Of a DNA stretch of 64,000 nucleotides, positions 21,777-32,723 are shown one piece after another. The translations under genes were made by a program, and so were the position numbers. Numbering within the stretch: position 1 is the first letter of the stretch; every line of letters starts with the position of its first letter. The stretch covers positions 3,401-67,400 of the forward strand of contig JAAXKB010000046.1 of NCBI GenBank assembly GCA_012269545.1, in the 5' to 3' direction. Source of the DNA: Gammaproteobacteria bacterium. Its GTDB lineage: Bacteria; Pseudomonadota; Gammaproteobacteria; Pseudomonadales; Azotimanducaceae. Below the pieces are notes generated by a model, which did not search any database, was not told where the DNA came from, and saw only the letters and a program-made list of their open reading frames with translations.

Positions 21777-23666
21777 CTAGGGATTCAAGGAATCTTGCGC
21801 GGCATCACTCTGAAATTGCAGACTATGCAGGGTGGCATACAGCCCTCCTGCGGCCAGTAGTTCTTCATGATTGCCAATCTCAGCCACTTGGCCTTGATCC
21901 AGCACCAGTACCCGGTCTGCTTCCTGAATGGTTTGCAGCCTGTGCGCAATGATGATTGAGGTGCGTCCCTTTGTCAGCCGTTCTACCGCGTCCTGAATCA
22001 ATAATTCCGTTTCGGTGTCAATGTTCGCGGTAGCCTCATCGAGCACCAGAATCTCCGGATCGGCAGCTAATACACGGGCAAAGGCCAGAAGCTGACGCTG
22101 GCCCTGAGATAAATTTTGACCTCGTTCGGTGAGCGGTGAGTCGTAGCCTAGCGGTAACTTGGAAATGAAGTCGTGGGCATTGACGGTTTTTGCCGCCTCT
22201 ATCGCCCGCTCCCGAGTCACTCGCGGGTTTCCAAGGGCAATGTTGTCGAAGATGCTGCCCGAGAAAATATGGAAGTCCTGCAGAACAACCCCCACGCGGC
22301 GTCGCAGGTCGCTGGAATGAATGTGGTTTAGATCGATATCGTCCAGATAAATCTGGTTGTCGTCAAAGTCGTAAAAGCGGCCTAGCAGTCGAATCAGGGT
22401 GCTCTTACCGGAACCCGTAGGCCCGACAATGGCCAGTTTCTCGCCGGGGCTGATGTGGAACGACACGTCTTTGAGGATCGGCATGTTGGCATCGTAGGCG
22501 AAGCTGACCCGGCGAAATTCCACCTTGCCAACAAGCCGTTCTGGCAGTGCGACAGGGTTGGCTGGTTCGTGAATGATCTCGTCCCAGTCCAGAGCCTGAA
22601 AGATGCGCTCGCCGCTGGCCATGGCGCGAAACAAAATATTGGTCTGCTCGCCCAGCACCACAATCGGATGAAACAGCATGGTAACGAATTGGGTGAATAA
22701 CACGACTTCACCTACGGTCATGCTGATGTCCATCAGCTGGCTGGCACCGTAGTACAGGATCAGGCCGATGGCGATTTGCGCCAGGCTTTCATTGAAGGCC
22801 CCGTACAGGGTTTCCACCCGTGCCAAACGGTGCTCAAACAGCCGATTCTTTTCGTTGATTTCTGTGTAGCGATCCAAATTGTGCTGTTGGCGGTCAGACA
22901 ACTGGACGACTTGCAGGCCGGCAAGGTTTTCCTGCAGGTTTTGGTTCAAGCTGGACAGGGTCTGTCGTGTCTGCCGAAACAAAAAACGGGTCTTGCGACG
23001 AAAAAAATAGGTCACCATGGCAAGGATCGGCAGCGCCAGCAGAAGCATCAGCGTGAGCTGTAAGTCGATGGCTAACATCACGGCTAATGCGACGAAAAAG
23101 GGGACGAATTCGCCGACCAATGTGCCCAAGCCGCGAAGCAGCTCGTACAGAGCCTCGACGTCGTTGGTTACCCGAGTCATGATCCGGCCGACAGCGACAC
23201 GGTCATAAAAAGAAGAAGGCCTCGTTTCCAGATGGCGAAACAGATCCAAACGCAAGTCACGTAGTCCGTTAATCACGGGGCCAATCAGAGTCATACGATG
23301 AGCGTGGCCGCAGACTGCCCATGCGAGTTGAATGGTGCCGTAAAGCAGGCATGCCGCTAACAGCTCCGGTATGCCGATAGTGCCGGCCAGATTCTGATTA
23401 AATTCGATTAAACCGAAATCAGGGCTGTCCGCATCGCTCTCGCCACGGATGATGTGGTCGATGGCCACTAAGGAAATGATGATCGGCAACATGACCTGTA
23501 GGGCCGATGCGACCAGCACCAAGACAGTACTGACCGCCAACGACAGCTTGTAAGGGGCGAGCCACCTCAGCAAGCGTCGAAGTAGCTGCAGGTTCAATAC
23601 GGCGCCACTGATGTCCGCATCGAACATGGCGTAGTCGCGCTGGTCTTTCTTCGCCGTCGTGTTCAT
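21777..23666 (-). CDS. ABC transporter fused permease/ATPase, second gene of an exporter pair
   Basis: Six-TM N-terminal half, Walker A GPTGSGKST, signature LSQGQRQ, Walker B ILVLDEATANIDTETE. Confidence 0.93.
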   Translation of the reverse strand: MNTTAKKDQRDYAMFDADISGAVLNLQLLRRLLRWLAPYKLSLAVSTVLVLVASALQVMLPIIISLVAIDHIIRGESDADSPDFGLIEFNQNLAGTIGIPELLAACLLYGTIQLAWAVCGHAHRMTLIGPVINGLRDLRLDLFRHLETRPSSFYDRVAVGRIMTRVTNDVEALYELLRGLGTLVGEFVPFFVALAVMLAIDLQLTLMLLLALPILAMVTYFFRRKTRFLFRQTRQTLSSLNQNLQENLAGLQVVQLSDRQQHNLDRYTEINEKNRLFEHRLARVETLYGAFNESLAQIAIGLILYYGASQLMDISMTVGEVVLFTQFVTMLFHPIVVLGEQTNILFRAMASGERIFQALDWDEIIHEPANPVALPERLVGKVEFRRVSFAYDANMPILKDVSFHISPGEKLAIVGPTGSGKSTLIRLLGRFYDFDDNQIYLDDIDLNHIHSSDLRRRVGVVLQDFHIFSGSIFDNIALGNPRVTRERAIEAAKTVNAHDFISKLPLGYDSPLTERGQNLSQGQRQLLAFARVLAADPEILVLDEATANIDTETELLIQDAVERLTKGRTSIIIAHRLQTIQEADRVLVLDQGQVAEIGNHEELLAAGGLYATLHSLQFQSDAAQDSLNP

Positions 23667-25465
23667 GAAGTGACTCTCAGGCGTTCCAAGTCGTCTTCCT
23701 CACCGCCCTCGCGCTGCACGCGTTCGAGTTCTGCGTAGTAGCCCCGGTTCGCCAATAACGCCTCGTGCCGGCCGCTTTCCATAATGCGCCCTGCGTCGAT
23801 CACGTAAATCCGGTCTGCATGGCGTGCGGTACTGACCCGGTGGGAGACAAGGAGGGTTGTTTGCTTTTGCCGCAGTCGTTTTAGTTCACCCAAGATGTGT
23901 TCTTCGGTCTCGGTGTCCACAGCTGAGAAACAATCGTCGAGAATTAGGATAGGCGCATTGCGAATCAGCCCGCGAGCCAATGTCGCCCGCTGTTTTTGGC
24001 CGCCAGACAGAGTCACACCGCGCTCACCAATCAAAGTGTCCAGCTGTTCAGGAAAATCGCTAATGGTGTCCTTCAAGTCTGCAGAGGTGGCGGCCTCCCA
24101 GATACGCTCTAGCGAACGCGCCGGATCGTCATAGGTGATGTTGCTTTTCAACGGTTCGGCGAACAAGAACGGATCCTGAGGCACCAGTGCGACTTGGGTT
24201 CTTAGCTGGGTCAGCGGGTATTCGGCGACCGGGATGCCGTCAACGAAAATGCTGTTTGCCGCGGGATCGATCAGACGGACAATTTGTTTCAGCAATGTCG
24301 TTTTGCCGCTGCCGACGCGCCCCATGATTGCCACTGTTTCGCCGGGGTCGATAGCCAGCGACAGATTGCCGATGGCATCCGCGGTGGCGCCCGGGTAGCG
24401 ATAGCTGAGATTGTCGATACGCAGGGCACCGGTAATTTCGGTTGGCGCCTCGGCTGTTGGCGCGTCAGTGATTTCAGCCGGCCGGTCGAACACTTCAAAC
24501 AGGCGACCGCTGGCGACGCCTGCGCGCTGAAATAAATTTACAATGAAGCCAGCGACACGAAAAGGTTGTACCACCATGTTAACGAACATGAAAAAGGCCA
24601 CGAAGTCGCCGATGGCCAGTGTGCCCGCGAGTACCTGACTGCCGCCATAACCCAAGATCGTCAGCGAACAGATCGCAGCGAGGCTGGGCATCCACGAGCT
24701 CATGGCTGAATTGATACGACCTTGCTCATAAAAGACATCGGCATAAGCTTGGTTGGTGGCGGCGAAACGCTGTATCTCGTTCTCCTCTTGCACCATGGCT
24801 TGTATGGTGCGAATGCCGGACAAATTTTCCTGGGTATGCGTCCCCAAATCTGAAAGACGATCCTGTACCTGAGCCGATGCCGCGCCCATGGCTTTGGCTG
24901 AATACTGGGCATAGATGAATACCAGCGGCATGGGGGGAAGCAACAAGAGGGTGAGCCAAGGTGAATAGTAGAGCATGAAACCGAAGCCCACGACGGTGGC
25001 GTAAACCATAATGATCAGCAGGATGGTGCCCATGGAAATCAGGCGCTGGATCAAAGATATGTCGGCCACGGCCCGTGTCATCATGTCGCCAATGCTGAAT
25101 TCGGCGAAGAACTCCGCGCCCTGTTCCTGCAGTTTATGAAAGAACGCTTGGCGCAGGTCGAAGGAAACTTTGAGCGCCACGCGTCGTACATTGAATCGCG
25201 CAAAGCTAACGACGCAGTAGCGGGTAATCACGGCTGCAATAATGCCCAAGACCGGATAAAGGAGGTCGTAGTTACCTTCGGACATACGGTTAATGGATAC
25301 GGCCGTGAGTACCGGAACCATGGCCTCAAAGAGTCTGGCCGCTCCGAACGCCGCTATGCCGATATACAGGCCACGACGATGGGGCCCGATGAAACGGCGC
25401 AACTGCCACAGCGCGGCCAGTAGCGCGGTTGGGGGTAGCGTGGGTTCGTCGTTGGTCGGCTTCAT
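23663..25465 (-). CDS. ABC transporter fused permease/ATPase, first gene of an exporter pair
   Basis: Walker A GRVGSGKTT, signature LSGGQKQR, Walker B ILILDDCFSAVDTETE; overlaps the next gene by 4 nt. Confidence 0.93.
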   Translation of the reverse strand: MKPTNDEPTLPPTALLAALWQLRRFIGPHRRGLYIGIAAFGAARLFEAMVPVLTAVSINRMSEGNYDLLYPVLGIIAAVITRYCVVSFARFNVRRVALKVSFDLRQAFFHKLQEQGAEFFAEFSIGDMMTRAVADISLIQRLISMGTILLIIMVYATVVGFGFMLYYSPWLTLLLLPPMPLVFIYAQYSAKAMGAASAQVQDRLSDLGTHTQENLSGIRTIQAMVQEENEIQRFAATNQAYADVFYEQGRINSAMSSWMPSLAAICSLTILGYGGSQVLAGTLAIGDFVAFFMFVNMVVQPFRVAGFIVNLFQRAGVASGRLFEVFDRPAEITDAPTAEAPTEITGALRIDNLSYRYPGATADAIGNLSLAIDPGETVAIMGRVGSGKTTLLKQIVRLIDPAANSIFVDGIPVAEYPLTQLRTQVALVPQDPFLFAEPLKSNITYDDPARSLERIWEAATSADLKDTISDFPEQLDTLIGERGVTLSGGQKQRATLARGLIRNAPILILDDCFSAVDTETEEHILGELKRLRQKQTTLLVSHRVSTARHADRIYVIDAGRIMESGRHEALLANRGYYAELERVQREGGEEDDLERLRVTS

Positions 25466-25468
25466 AGG

Positions 25469-26845
25469 CTAGAAATTCGCATTACCCGGAACCCTCGGGA
25501 ACGGTATGGCGTCACGGATGTTATCCATGCCAGTGATGTAGAGCAGTAGTCTTTCCAGACCTAACCCGAATCCCGCGTGGGGCACTGTGCCGTAGCGTCG
25601 CAGGTCCCGGTACCACCAAAGCTCGTCGGCTAACCTTGGATCCATGCGCTCGTCCAGCACGGCCAGTCTTTCTTCTCGCTGGCTGCCGCCGATGATCTCG
25701 CCAACGCCGGGGACCAAAACGTCCATTGCGGCGACGGTTTTTTCATCGTCATTTAAGCGCATGTAGAAAGCTTTGATCTCCTTGGGGTAGTCGGTGACCA
25801 CGACCGGGCCCTTGATCACTTGCTCGGTAATGAATCGCTCGTGTTCGGATTGCAGATCGGTGCCCCAACTGACCGGAAATTCAAAGGTTTGGTCCGCCGT
25901 TGACAGCAGCGACACCGCATCGCTGTACGTCAGGCGAGCAAATTTTTGCTGGGCCACCTCCGTCAGCCGCTGGATCAACTGTCCCTCGCTACGTTCATCG
26001 AAGAACGCCATATCGTCAGGGCAGCGGTTCAGCACCCCTTGGATCACGCTTGATAAAAACTGTTCTGCCAGATCCGCGTTGGCAGCCAAGTCGGCGAAGG
26101 CTACCTCCGGTTCAATCATCCAAAACTCCGCCAGATGTCGGCTGGTGTTGGAGTTTTCTGCCCGAAAGGTTGGCCCAAAGGTGTAAACCTTACCCAAGGA
26201 ACAGGCGTAACTTTCGAGGTTGAGCTGACCGCTGACCGTGAGGAAGGTTTCGCTGCCGAAAAAATCCTGATCAAACTGATTCGTCTGGCCCTGATGAATG
26301 TGGTCGAGGGTTGACACACGAAACAGATCGCCGGCGCCTTCACAGTCACTGGCCGTAATGATGGGGGTATTGACCCAATAAAAACCTTCGCGATCAAAAA
26401 AACCGTGCACTTCGGCACTCAGCGCGTGACGAATCCGCGACAGTGCGCCAAACGTGTTGGTCCGCGGGCGGAGGTGAGCAACGCTCCGCAAGTATTCGAA
26501 GGAATGTTGTTTCTTGCTGATCGGGTAAGTTTCCGGATCATCCACCATCCCATGAATAGCGACGTGATGGGCTTGTATTTCGCGATCCTGACCCTTGCCT
26601 TGAGATTCCACTAGCCTGCCGGTGACCGACACCGAACAGCCCGTGCCGGATTCGATGATCTCCGGGTAATTGGCCAGAGTATTGTCGGCAACTGCCTGAA
26701 CAGTGCCGAAGCAGGAACCGTCGTGAATGTGCAGAAAGGAGAAACCACCCTTTGACGATCGTCGAGAGCGCAGCCATCCACGGACCGTGATATCACTGTC
26801 GACGGCAACGTTATGCTGCAAAATGGATTTGATTGTCACAATCAT
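25469..26845 (-). CDS. asnS: Asparaginyl-tRNA synthetase
   Basis: [51 protein letters not shown]-terminal [36 protein letters not shown]. Confidence 0.97.
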   Translation of the reverse strand: MIVTIKSILQHNVAVDSDITVRGWLRSRRSSKGGFSFLHIHDGSCFGTVQAVADNTLANYPEIIESGTGCSVSVTGRLVESQGKGQDREIQAHHVAIHGMVDDPETYPISKKQHSFEYLRSVAHLRPRTNTFGALSRIRHALSAEVHGFFDREGFYWVNTPIITASDCEGAGDLFRVSTLDHIHQGQTNQFDQDFFGSETFLTVSGQLNLESYACSLGKVYTFGPTFRAENSNTSRHLAEFWMIEPEVAFADLAANADLAEQFLSSVIQGVLNRCPDDMAFFDERSEGQLIQRLTEVAQQKFARLTYSDAVSLLSTADQTFEFPVSWGTDLQSEHERFITEQVIKGPVVVTDYPKEIKAFYMRLNDDEKTVAAMDVLVPGVGEIIGGSQREERLAVLDERMDPRLADELWWYRDLRRYGTVPHAGFGLGLERLLLYITGMDNIRDAIPFPRVPGNANF

Positions 26846-26921
26846 GGTGTTCAACAAAGCTCACAAAGTGGATCGGATCATGCGCCGCAGAATAGTAAAG
26901 CAAGCAGCATTTTTTTTCTGT

Positions 26922-28094
26922 TTAGGCGCCTCGGATAGTCGATAAATCAATGGTTGCATTGAACGGGCTGCGAGCCTCGACGTGCTCTATGTCTTCAGCA
27001 ACGTATCGTCGCTCTTCCTCTAAGAAGCGGGCAACGGCGTCGCGAAAACCCGGGTCAGCAATCCAGTGGGCGCTGAAGGTCGCCTCTGGCAGATAACCTC
27101 TGACCACTTTGTGCCCGCCTTGGGCTCCTGCCTCCACGCGTGAGAGGCCTCGAGCAATGGCAAAGTCGATGGCTTGGTAGTAACACACCTCGAAATGCAA
27201 AAATCGATGGTCCTCGACACAGCCCCAGTTCCGTCCAAACAGGGTATCGCCGCCAATAAAGTTCAGGGCACCCGCAATGTAGCGGCCTTCGCGTTTAGCC
27301 ATAATCAGTAAAATATCGTCGGCCATGGTCGCACTGACTGCGGAAAAGAATTCTCGGGTCAAATAAGGGGTGCCCCACTTTCTCGAACCGGTGTCCAAAT
27401 AGAACTGAAAAAACGCATCCCAATGCGCCTCTGTCAGATCAGCACCCGTGAGCCAATCGATTTCAATGCCGTTGGCGAGAGCATCTCGGCGCTCACGTTT
27501 TAGGTTTTTGCGTTTTTTTGAGGCAAGCTGCAAGAGGAACTCGTCGAAGGTCTGATAGCCAGCGTTGTGCCAGTGAAACTGTTGGTCCATGCGCTGCAGC
27601 AAACCGGCTTCGGCCGCGCGCTGCCACTGGGATTCCGGAAGAAAGGTCATGTGTAGGGAACTGACCTTGGCTTGTTCAGCGACCTGCAGGCAAGCGTCCA
27701 GCAACAGTTGCTGATGCTCCTTGCTGTTGTCAGCAGTCAAAAGTTTCGGGCAGGTAGCCGGGGTAAAAGGAATACTGCTCTGCAGCTTGGGGTAGTAACT
27801 GTGACCGGCGCGATGCCATGCATCTGCCCAACCGTAATCGAAGACGTATTCACCTTGGCTATGATTCTTCAGGTAGAGCGGCATCACGCCAAGCAGATTG
27901 CCGCCGTCCTCAACAGCGATATGGAAAGGTTGCCATCCGGTGTCGCGTCCTACACTGCCGCTCTCTTCCAAGGCGAGCAAGAAAGCGTGTCGAGTAAAGG
28001 GGTTGTAGGCCCCAGTGCCATCGGCGCAGCGATCCCATTTCCCGGCGTCTATCTCGGTAATGCTGTGGCAGATTTTCGCAGTAGGCGTTGGCAA
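26922..28094 (-). CDS. GNAT-like / peptidogalycan biosynthesis-like (DUF482-type) protein
   Basis: NPFTRHAFLLALEESGSVGRDTGWQPFHI, RKNLKRERRDALANGIEI, FEVCYYQAIDFAIARGLSRVEAGAQGGHKVVRGYLP. Confidence 0.85.
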   Translation of the reverse strand: MPTPTAKICHSITEIDAGKWDRCADGTGAYNPFTRHAFLLALEESGSVGRDTGWQPFHIAVEDGGNLLGVMPLYLKNHSQGEYVFDYGWADAWHRAGHSYYPKLQSSIPFTPATCPKLLTADNSKEHQQLLLDACLQVAEQAKVSSLHMTFLPESQWQRAAEAGLLQRMDQQFHWHNAGYQTFDEFLLQLASKKRKNLKRERRDALANGIEIDWLTGADLTEAHWDAFFQFYLDTGSRKWGTPYLTREFFSAVSATMADDILLIMAKREGRYIAGALNFIGGDTLFGRNWGCVEDHRFLHFEVCYYQAIDFAIARGLSRVEAGAQGGHKVVRGYLPEATFSAHWIADPGFRDAVARFLEEERRYVAEDIEHVEARSPFNATIDLSTIRGA

Positions 28095-28203
28095 TTGAGG
28101 TCTCGATTGGAAGATCGGGCAATGATACGCACCCAGACAGCAAGAAAGAGTGAAAAAAGTTCACCCGGGGATTACCGAGCGGCAGCAAACGGTTGGAGCG
28201 AGA

Positions 28204-28665
28204 CTAAAAAATACCCATCTCCGCACCCAGAGCCATGGTCAACCCCAGAGACTCACACGCCTGCAGGTCTGTGGCACTGGGGATGCCTTTGGCGATCAGT
28301 GGCTGCTGCACGGCGATGAATGGGTAACCGTTGGCGATGCGCTCCATGGCTCTGACGGCGCCGCTGCCATCGTTGCCGGCGCTGACGAACAGTGCGTAGG
28401 GCAGGGGCGATAGCTTGCCCTCCACTTCGTAAAATGTGCGGTCCAGAAAGTCTTTTAGAGCGCCGGATAAGTAGCCAAAGTTTTCCGGCGTTCCCAGCAA
28501 CAACGCGTCCGCCCACAGTAAGTCCGCAGGGCCGGCATCTGCCGCCCGAAGTACTCGTATCTCGACGCCGGTGACGTCAGCAGACGTAGCGCCGCGAACG
28601 ACTGCCTCAGCAAGCGCTTCGGTGTTGCCGGTTTTAGAGTGAAATACGATCAGCAAATGCTTCAA
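28204..28665 (-). CDS. Flavodoxin-like NAD(P)H-dependent oxidoreductase
   Basis: MKHLLIVFHSKTGNTEALAEAVVRGA, GTPENFGYLSGALKDFLDRTFYEVEGK. Confidence 0.88.
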   Translation of the reverse strand: MKHLLIVFHSKTGNTEALAEAVVRGATSADVTGVEIRVLRAADAGPADLLWADALLLGTPENFGYLSGALKDFLDRTFYEVEGKLSPLPYALFVSAGNDGSGAVRAMERIANGYPFIAVQQPLIAKGIPSATDLQACESLGLTMALGAEMGIF

Positions 28666-28773
28666 CGTGAGGGCTCTTTTGTTGCAGACAACTGGTATAG
28701 CTTAGCCATTTCTCTAGAACAACCATCTTTAACGCAGCTGTTTGGCTATAGTAGAAGTTTTAGGAGACAACGT

Positions 28774-29340
28774 ATGCGTATGATGACCCCCCGAATTCCG
28801 CCCCTGTCCGATGAGCAGTGGGACGATGAAGCGCGGGCCTTGTTGGCGCCCATTGCCCAAAACGGCCGGGTCCTGAATATCTTTCGAACGCTCGCGAATC
28901 ATTCAGCCCTAGCGCGCCGCTGGATGGTCTTTGCCAATCACATTCTGGGTAAATCCACGCTGTCCGAGCGAGCGCGTGAACTGGTGATCTTGCGGATCGG
29001 CTATTTGTGTCAGTCCGGATATGAATGGGGCCAGCATGTGGTGATTGCGCGTCGGGTTGGTATGACAGATGAAGAAATTTTGTTTAGCAAAAGCGGTCCG
29101 GAAACGCCCGGTTTATCAGCCTTCTACCGCTTGTTGCTGCAGGCGACGGATGAACTCCATGCGGATGCTCATATTTCTGACGCGACGTGGTCAGGGCTGA
29201 CCGAGTACCTAAATCCGCAGCAGATGATGGATTTAGTGTTTACGGTCGGGCAGTACAATTTGGTGTCGATGGCTTTGAATAGCTTCGGCGTGCAGCTGGA
29301 TGAGGGGGTGCCGGATTGGAATTTGAACGTCAAATCCTGA
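28774..29340 (+). CDS. Carboxymuconolactone decarboxylase family protein
   Basis: AREL VILRIGYLCQSGYEWGQHVVIARRVGMTDEEI (YECEWAQH-like motif); likely ATG at 28774 after AGGAGA. Confidence 0.88.
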   Translation: MRMMTPRIPPLSDEQWDDEARALLAPIAQNGRVLNIFRTLANHSALARRWMVFANHILGKSTLSERARELVILRIGYLCQSGYEWGQHVVIARRVGMTDEEILFSKSGPETPGLSAFYRLLLQATDELHADAHISDATWSGLTEYLNPQQMMDLVFTVGQYNLVSMALNSFGVQLDEGVPDWNLNVKS

Positions 29341-29551
29341 TGGCGCTCGACATTCAGGCGAGTAAGAATGGCTTTTCTTGGACAAATTTTGCTTTTATGT
29401 CGTAACGCAACGTCATTTCTTGTCACCTTTTGTAACAAAAGTATTGACACTGGCCATCGAGTGACTCATTTTCTTTCTCCCGGGCTCAGATGGTCGTCAG
29501 GGCTTTTGAAGGCGTCTTAAACGCAATAAACAGGCAATAGATGGGGGAAGG

Positions 29552-29962
29552 GTGCGAGTCGTAAACGGAATCATCGGATGCGTGCTATTGACGTTGGCAA
29601 TTTTGCACATATTTATACCGAAACCCCCCGTCCTCACCGCCATCTATTTAGGCGGAGCTCTGCTGGCATTCGCCAGCCTTCAACCCAACATCTCTTTCGC
29701 TTGGGCCCGAGTGCTGGCGGTCGCCAGCGTCATTGCCATGTTCTTCTACTTTGCTGGCTTCTTTCGCATCGTCGACCGCTTTCACGAGCAGTGGTATCGA
29801 AGCGGCCTGATGCTTGATGCGGTCGGCTTGCTGATCTCCGCCTTCGCCATGATTCCCGTTTTGTCGGTTTTCAGCTCTCGTATGAAATGCGGGGGGCAGG
29901 CGGTGGGCGCTGGTGATCGGGCCCTCTTTGCCGGGCCTGACGATGATTCGACGGGACCCTAG
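29552..29962 (+). CDS. Small integral membrane protein, function unknown
   Basis: Several hydrophobic segments (IIGCVLLTLAILHIFI, VLTAIYLGGALLAFASL, VLAVASVIAMFFYFAGFF, AVGLLISAFAMIPVLSVF); GTG start; no recognised motif. Confidence 0.5.
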   Translation: MRVVNGIIGCVLLTLAILHIFIPKPPVLTAIYLGGALLAFASLQPNISFAWARVLAVASVIAMFFYFAGFFRIVDRFHEQWYRSGLMLDAVGLLISAFAMIPVLSVFSSRMKCGGQAVGAGDRALFAGPDDDSTGP

Positions 29963-29998
29963 GTGCCAAGTGTGGACCTTGCCCCGGGTCCGCAAGCC

Positions 29999-31342
29999 CT
30001 ACGGAACGATTTTCAACTGCCCGCGGTCATCGAACAGACGTCCGACATGCACCGCAGAGCGCATCACGCTCGGCATGGGAGCGATACGAAATAAATCACC
30101 ATTGCGTCCAACAAGCTGACGCGGCACGCCTGCGCGTTTAGCCAGCGCCGCATTGGTTTGCATATGGGCAGGTTCACCGTGAACGGGAATGGCGATATTA
30201 GGTTTCAGCCACGTATACATATGGCTCAATTCCTCGGCGTTGGGATGACCGGAGGCATGCAGCGGCAGATTGCTCTGGTCGGCATGAATGACTTCGATGC
30301 CAGCGGCCTTGAAACTGGCACCCATGGCGGCAATTCTTTGTTCATTACCCGGAATGGCCTTCGCGCTGTAGATCACCCGATCGCCCCGATCCAACTCCAG
30401 CGTGGGGTGGCGGTTGGCGGCCAAGCGAGGCAGCGCAGCTCCGGGTTCTCCCTGGCTGCCCGTTGCTAAAATCATCACTTCCCGAGGTGGCAGGTAGCCG
30501 AGATCGTTGGGCGGAATTGGATCGAAGTTCTCGCTGAGATACCCGCAAGCCTTGGCTGCCGCGGTCATGGAAAGCAGTGATCGCCCAAGCAGGCAAAGGT
30601 AGCGCCCGCTCTCGCTGGCGATCCGTCCTAGGGTCTGCAGGCGAGCAATGTTGCTAGCGAAGCAGCCGATGGCCACCCGCCCCGGACTGTTGCTAACGAG
30701 GTCAAGCAAACCCTCGTACAGGTCGCCCTCTGAAATCGAATGCCCAAGACGTTGTGCGTTGGTCGAATCGCAAACCACGGCATCAATCGACTGGTCGCCA
30801 AGCGCCTGCCACAGAGGCTGATCAAACTCGTCACCGACGATCGGTGTCGGATCGATTTTCCAATCAGCGGTATGCACGATTGTCCCAGCGGACGTTTCGA
30901 TCAGCAGTCCGTTGGTTTCAGGAGTAGAGTGCGTGATCGGCAACCAGCGCACGTTGAATGGGCCTAAGGCCATGGATGTTTTGGGTGCAACAACCCGCAC
31001 TGGTGCGCGGCAACCGGCTTCACGGAGTTTGGGCTGCAGTACTTGTGCGGTGAAGGCAGTGGTGTAAATCGGACATCGAAAAAGGTCGGCTAAATAAGGC
31101 AGGGCACCGATGTGGTCCATATGCGCGTGAGTGGCGACGATACCGACAAGGTGATCTACCCGGTCGACAATAAATTGCGGATCGGGCATTTGTACTTCGT
31201 TGCCGTTCGGGGTCTCCTCAAAGGTGACACCGCAATCGACCATGATCCATCTGCCGTCGTGGCCAAACAGGTTCAGATTCATGCCGATCTCGCCGCTACC
31301 GCCTAGGGGTATGAACCAAAGGTCTTCCGTACTAGGCGTCAT
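29999..31342 (-). CDS. RNase J-like metallo-beta-lactamase/beta-CASP protein
   Basis: GGSGEIGMNLNLFGHDGRWIMVDCGV, ATHAHMDHIGALPYLADLF, STPETNGLLIETSAGTIVHTADWKID, PVHGEPAHM; 447 aa. Confidence 0.85.
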   Translation of the reverse strand: MTPSTEDLWFIPLGGSGEIGMNLNLFGHDGRWIMVDCGVTFEETPNGNEVQMPDPQFIVDRVDHLVGIVATHAHMDHIGALPYLADLFRCPIYTTAFTAQVLQPKLREAGCRAPVRVVAPKTSMALGPFNVRWLPITHSTPETNGLLIETSAGTIVHTADWKIDPTPIVGDEFDQPLWQALGDQSIDAVVCDSTNAQRLGHSISEGDLYEGLLDLVSNSPGRVAIGCFASNIARLQTLGRIASESGRYLCLLGRSLLSMTAAAKACGYLSENFDPIPPNDLGYLPPREVMILATGSQGEPGAALPRLAANRHPTLELDRGDRVIYSAKAIPGNEQRIAAMGASFKAAGIEVIHADQSNLPLHASGHPNAEELSHMYTWLKPNIAIPVHGEPAHMQTNAALAKRAGVPRQLVGRNGDLFRIAPMPSVMRSAVHVGRLFDDRGQLKIVP

Positions 31343-31375
31343 AGGCCTCCGGGCTCCGATACGCGGCGTGCCAGC

Positions 31376-32437
31376 TCAATTTAACCGTGACAGCGAGTAA
31401 TCGGTCAGAGCACGCAAGGCATCGCGATAGGGGCTGTCGGAGAGTGCATCGAGTTGAGCGATCGCCCTCTCACCTTCGTTTACCGCGGCCTGGCGGGTGT
31501 AGTCTAAGGCGCCGCAGGATTTTACGATCTCGGAAATTCTGTCGATGCTGGCGCAGGAGCGTGCGTTGATCGCCTCGCGGATGAATGCTCGATCCTTTTG
31601 CGGGGCGGTATCGAGTGCCTGAATCAGTGGCAGCGTCAGTTTGCCCTCAGCCAAGTCATCGCCGACGTTTTTTCCCATCACCGCCGGATCCCCGGCATAG
31701 TCCAACCAGTCATCAATTAGCTGGTAGGCCATGCCGAAATGCAGCCCAAAGTGTCGCAGCGCTGAGATAGCGTGTTCGGTTGGCTGATCGCCGCCGCCCG
31801 TCTGTGCCTGCTTGGCTGCAATCAAGGCACCCGTGTGCGATGCCGCTTCAAATAACAGAGCGGTCTTGCAGCGGATGACTTGGCGGTAGTCGCTTTCCGT
31901 CATCTCGCAATTGCCGACATTGGCTAATTGCATCACCTCACCCTCGGCAATCGTATTGGTCGCTCGCGCCAAAACCGCCATGACGTCCAAGTTGGCCAAT
32001 TCGACCATCAATTCAAACGCTCGGGAGTACAGGAAGTCTCCGACGAGGACGCTGGGCGCATTGCCCCATTTGTCATTGGCTGTTGCTCGACCGCGGCGCA
32101 GGGCGGAACTGTCGACGACATCGTCGTGCAGTAACGTGGCGGTATGTAAAAATTCGATGATGGCAGCCAAGTTAATGTGGGCATCGCCCTTGAAGCCCAG
32201 AGCCTGACTGCTGAGCAGCACCAGCATTGGCCGCAGGCGTTTCCCGCCACTTTCCACAATGTATTGGCCGATTTCTTCGACCAACGCGACATCAGAGGTT
32301 AACCGCAGGGGTATCAACGCATTGACGTGCTCGAAGTCCTCCGCCACCAACCGATAGATCTCAGCTAACGGGTTGTCGTCTACCGCGTTGCTTTGAGCGA
32401 CAGCAGACCCGCCAGGAGACGCGCTCATGAATGCCAT
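31376..32437 (-). CDS. ispB: Octaprenyl/polyprenyl diphosphate synthase
   Basis: GGKRLRPMLVLLSSQA, LLHDDVVDSSALRRGRATAND, YQLIDDWLDYAGD. Confidence 0.95.
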   Translation of the reverse strand: MAFMSASPGGSAVAQSNAVDDNPLAEIYRLVAEDFEHVNALIPLRLTSDVALVEEIGQYIVESGGKRLRPMLVLLSSQALGFKGDAHINLAAIIEFLHTATLLHDDVVDSSALRRGRATANDKWGNAPSVLVGDFLYSRAFELMVELANLDVMAVLARATNTIAEGEVMQLANVGNCEMTESDYRQVIRCKTALLFEAASHTGALIAAKQAQTGGGDQPTEHAISALRHFGLHFGMAYQLIDDWLDYAGDPAVMGKNVGDDLAEGKLTLPLIQALDTAPQKDRAFIREAINARSCASIDRISEIVKSCGALDYTRQAAVNEGERAIAQLDALSDSPYRDALRALTDYSLSRLN

Positions 32438-32723
32438 CGTCTGCTAGGTCCGACTGATAAAATTGGAGCGGGAAGCTTCATGGATTCTGCTGAATGTATT
32501 CCATCGTGAATTAAGGCTAAGCCATGGCCAGCAAAGACCTGGGCAAGGGCGAGGAGTATAACCAGATCGTCTATCGGCGTCCTCGCAAATTTCTCGGCCT
32601 TGTTTGATTTGGCTCAGACACCTGACATGAGCTGGCGAAACCTCTATGTTTGTCATTCAAACAACGAGATGGCGACGGCTCAGGGCAATGAGCGAACGTT
32701 CGATCCGATTTGGGAGCAAACCG

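Noticed and set aside
27672-28319. 215-aa plus-strand ORF
   Set aside because: Antisense to the GNAT-like and flavodoxin-like genes; no motif.
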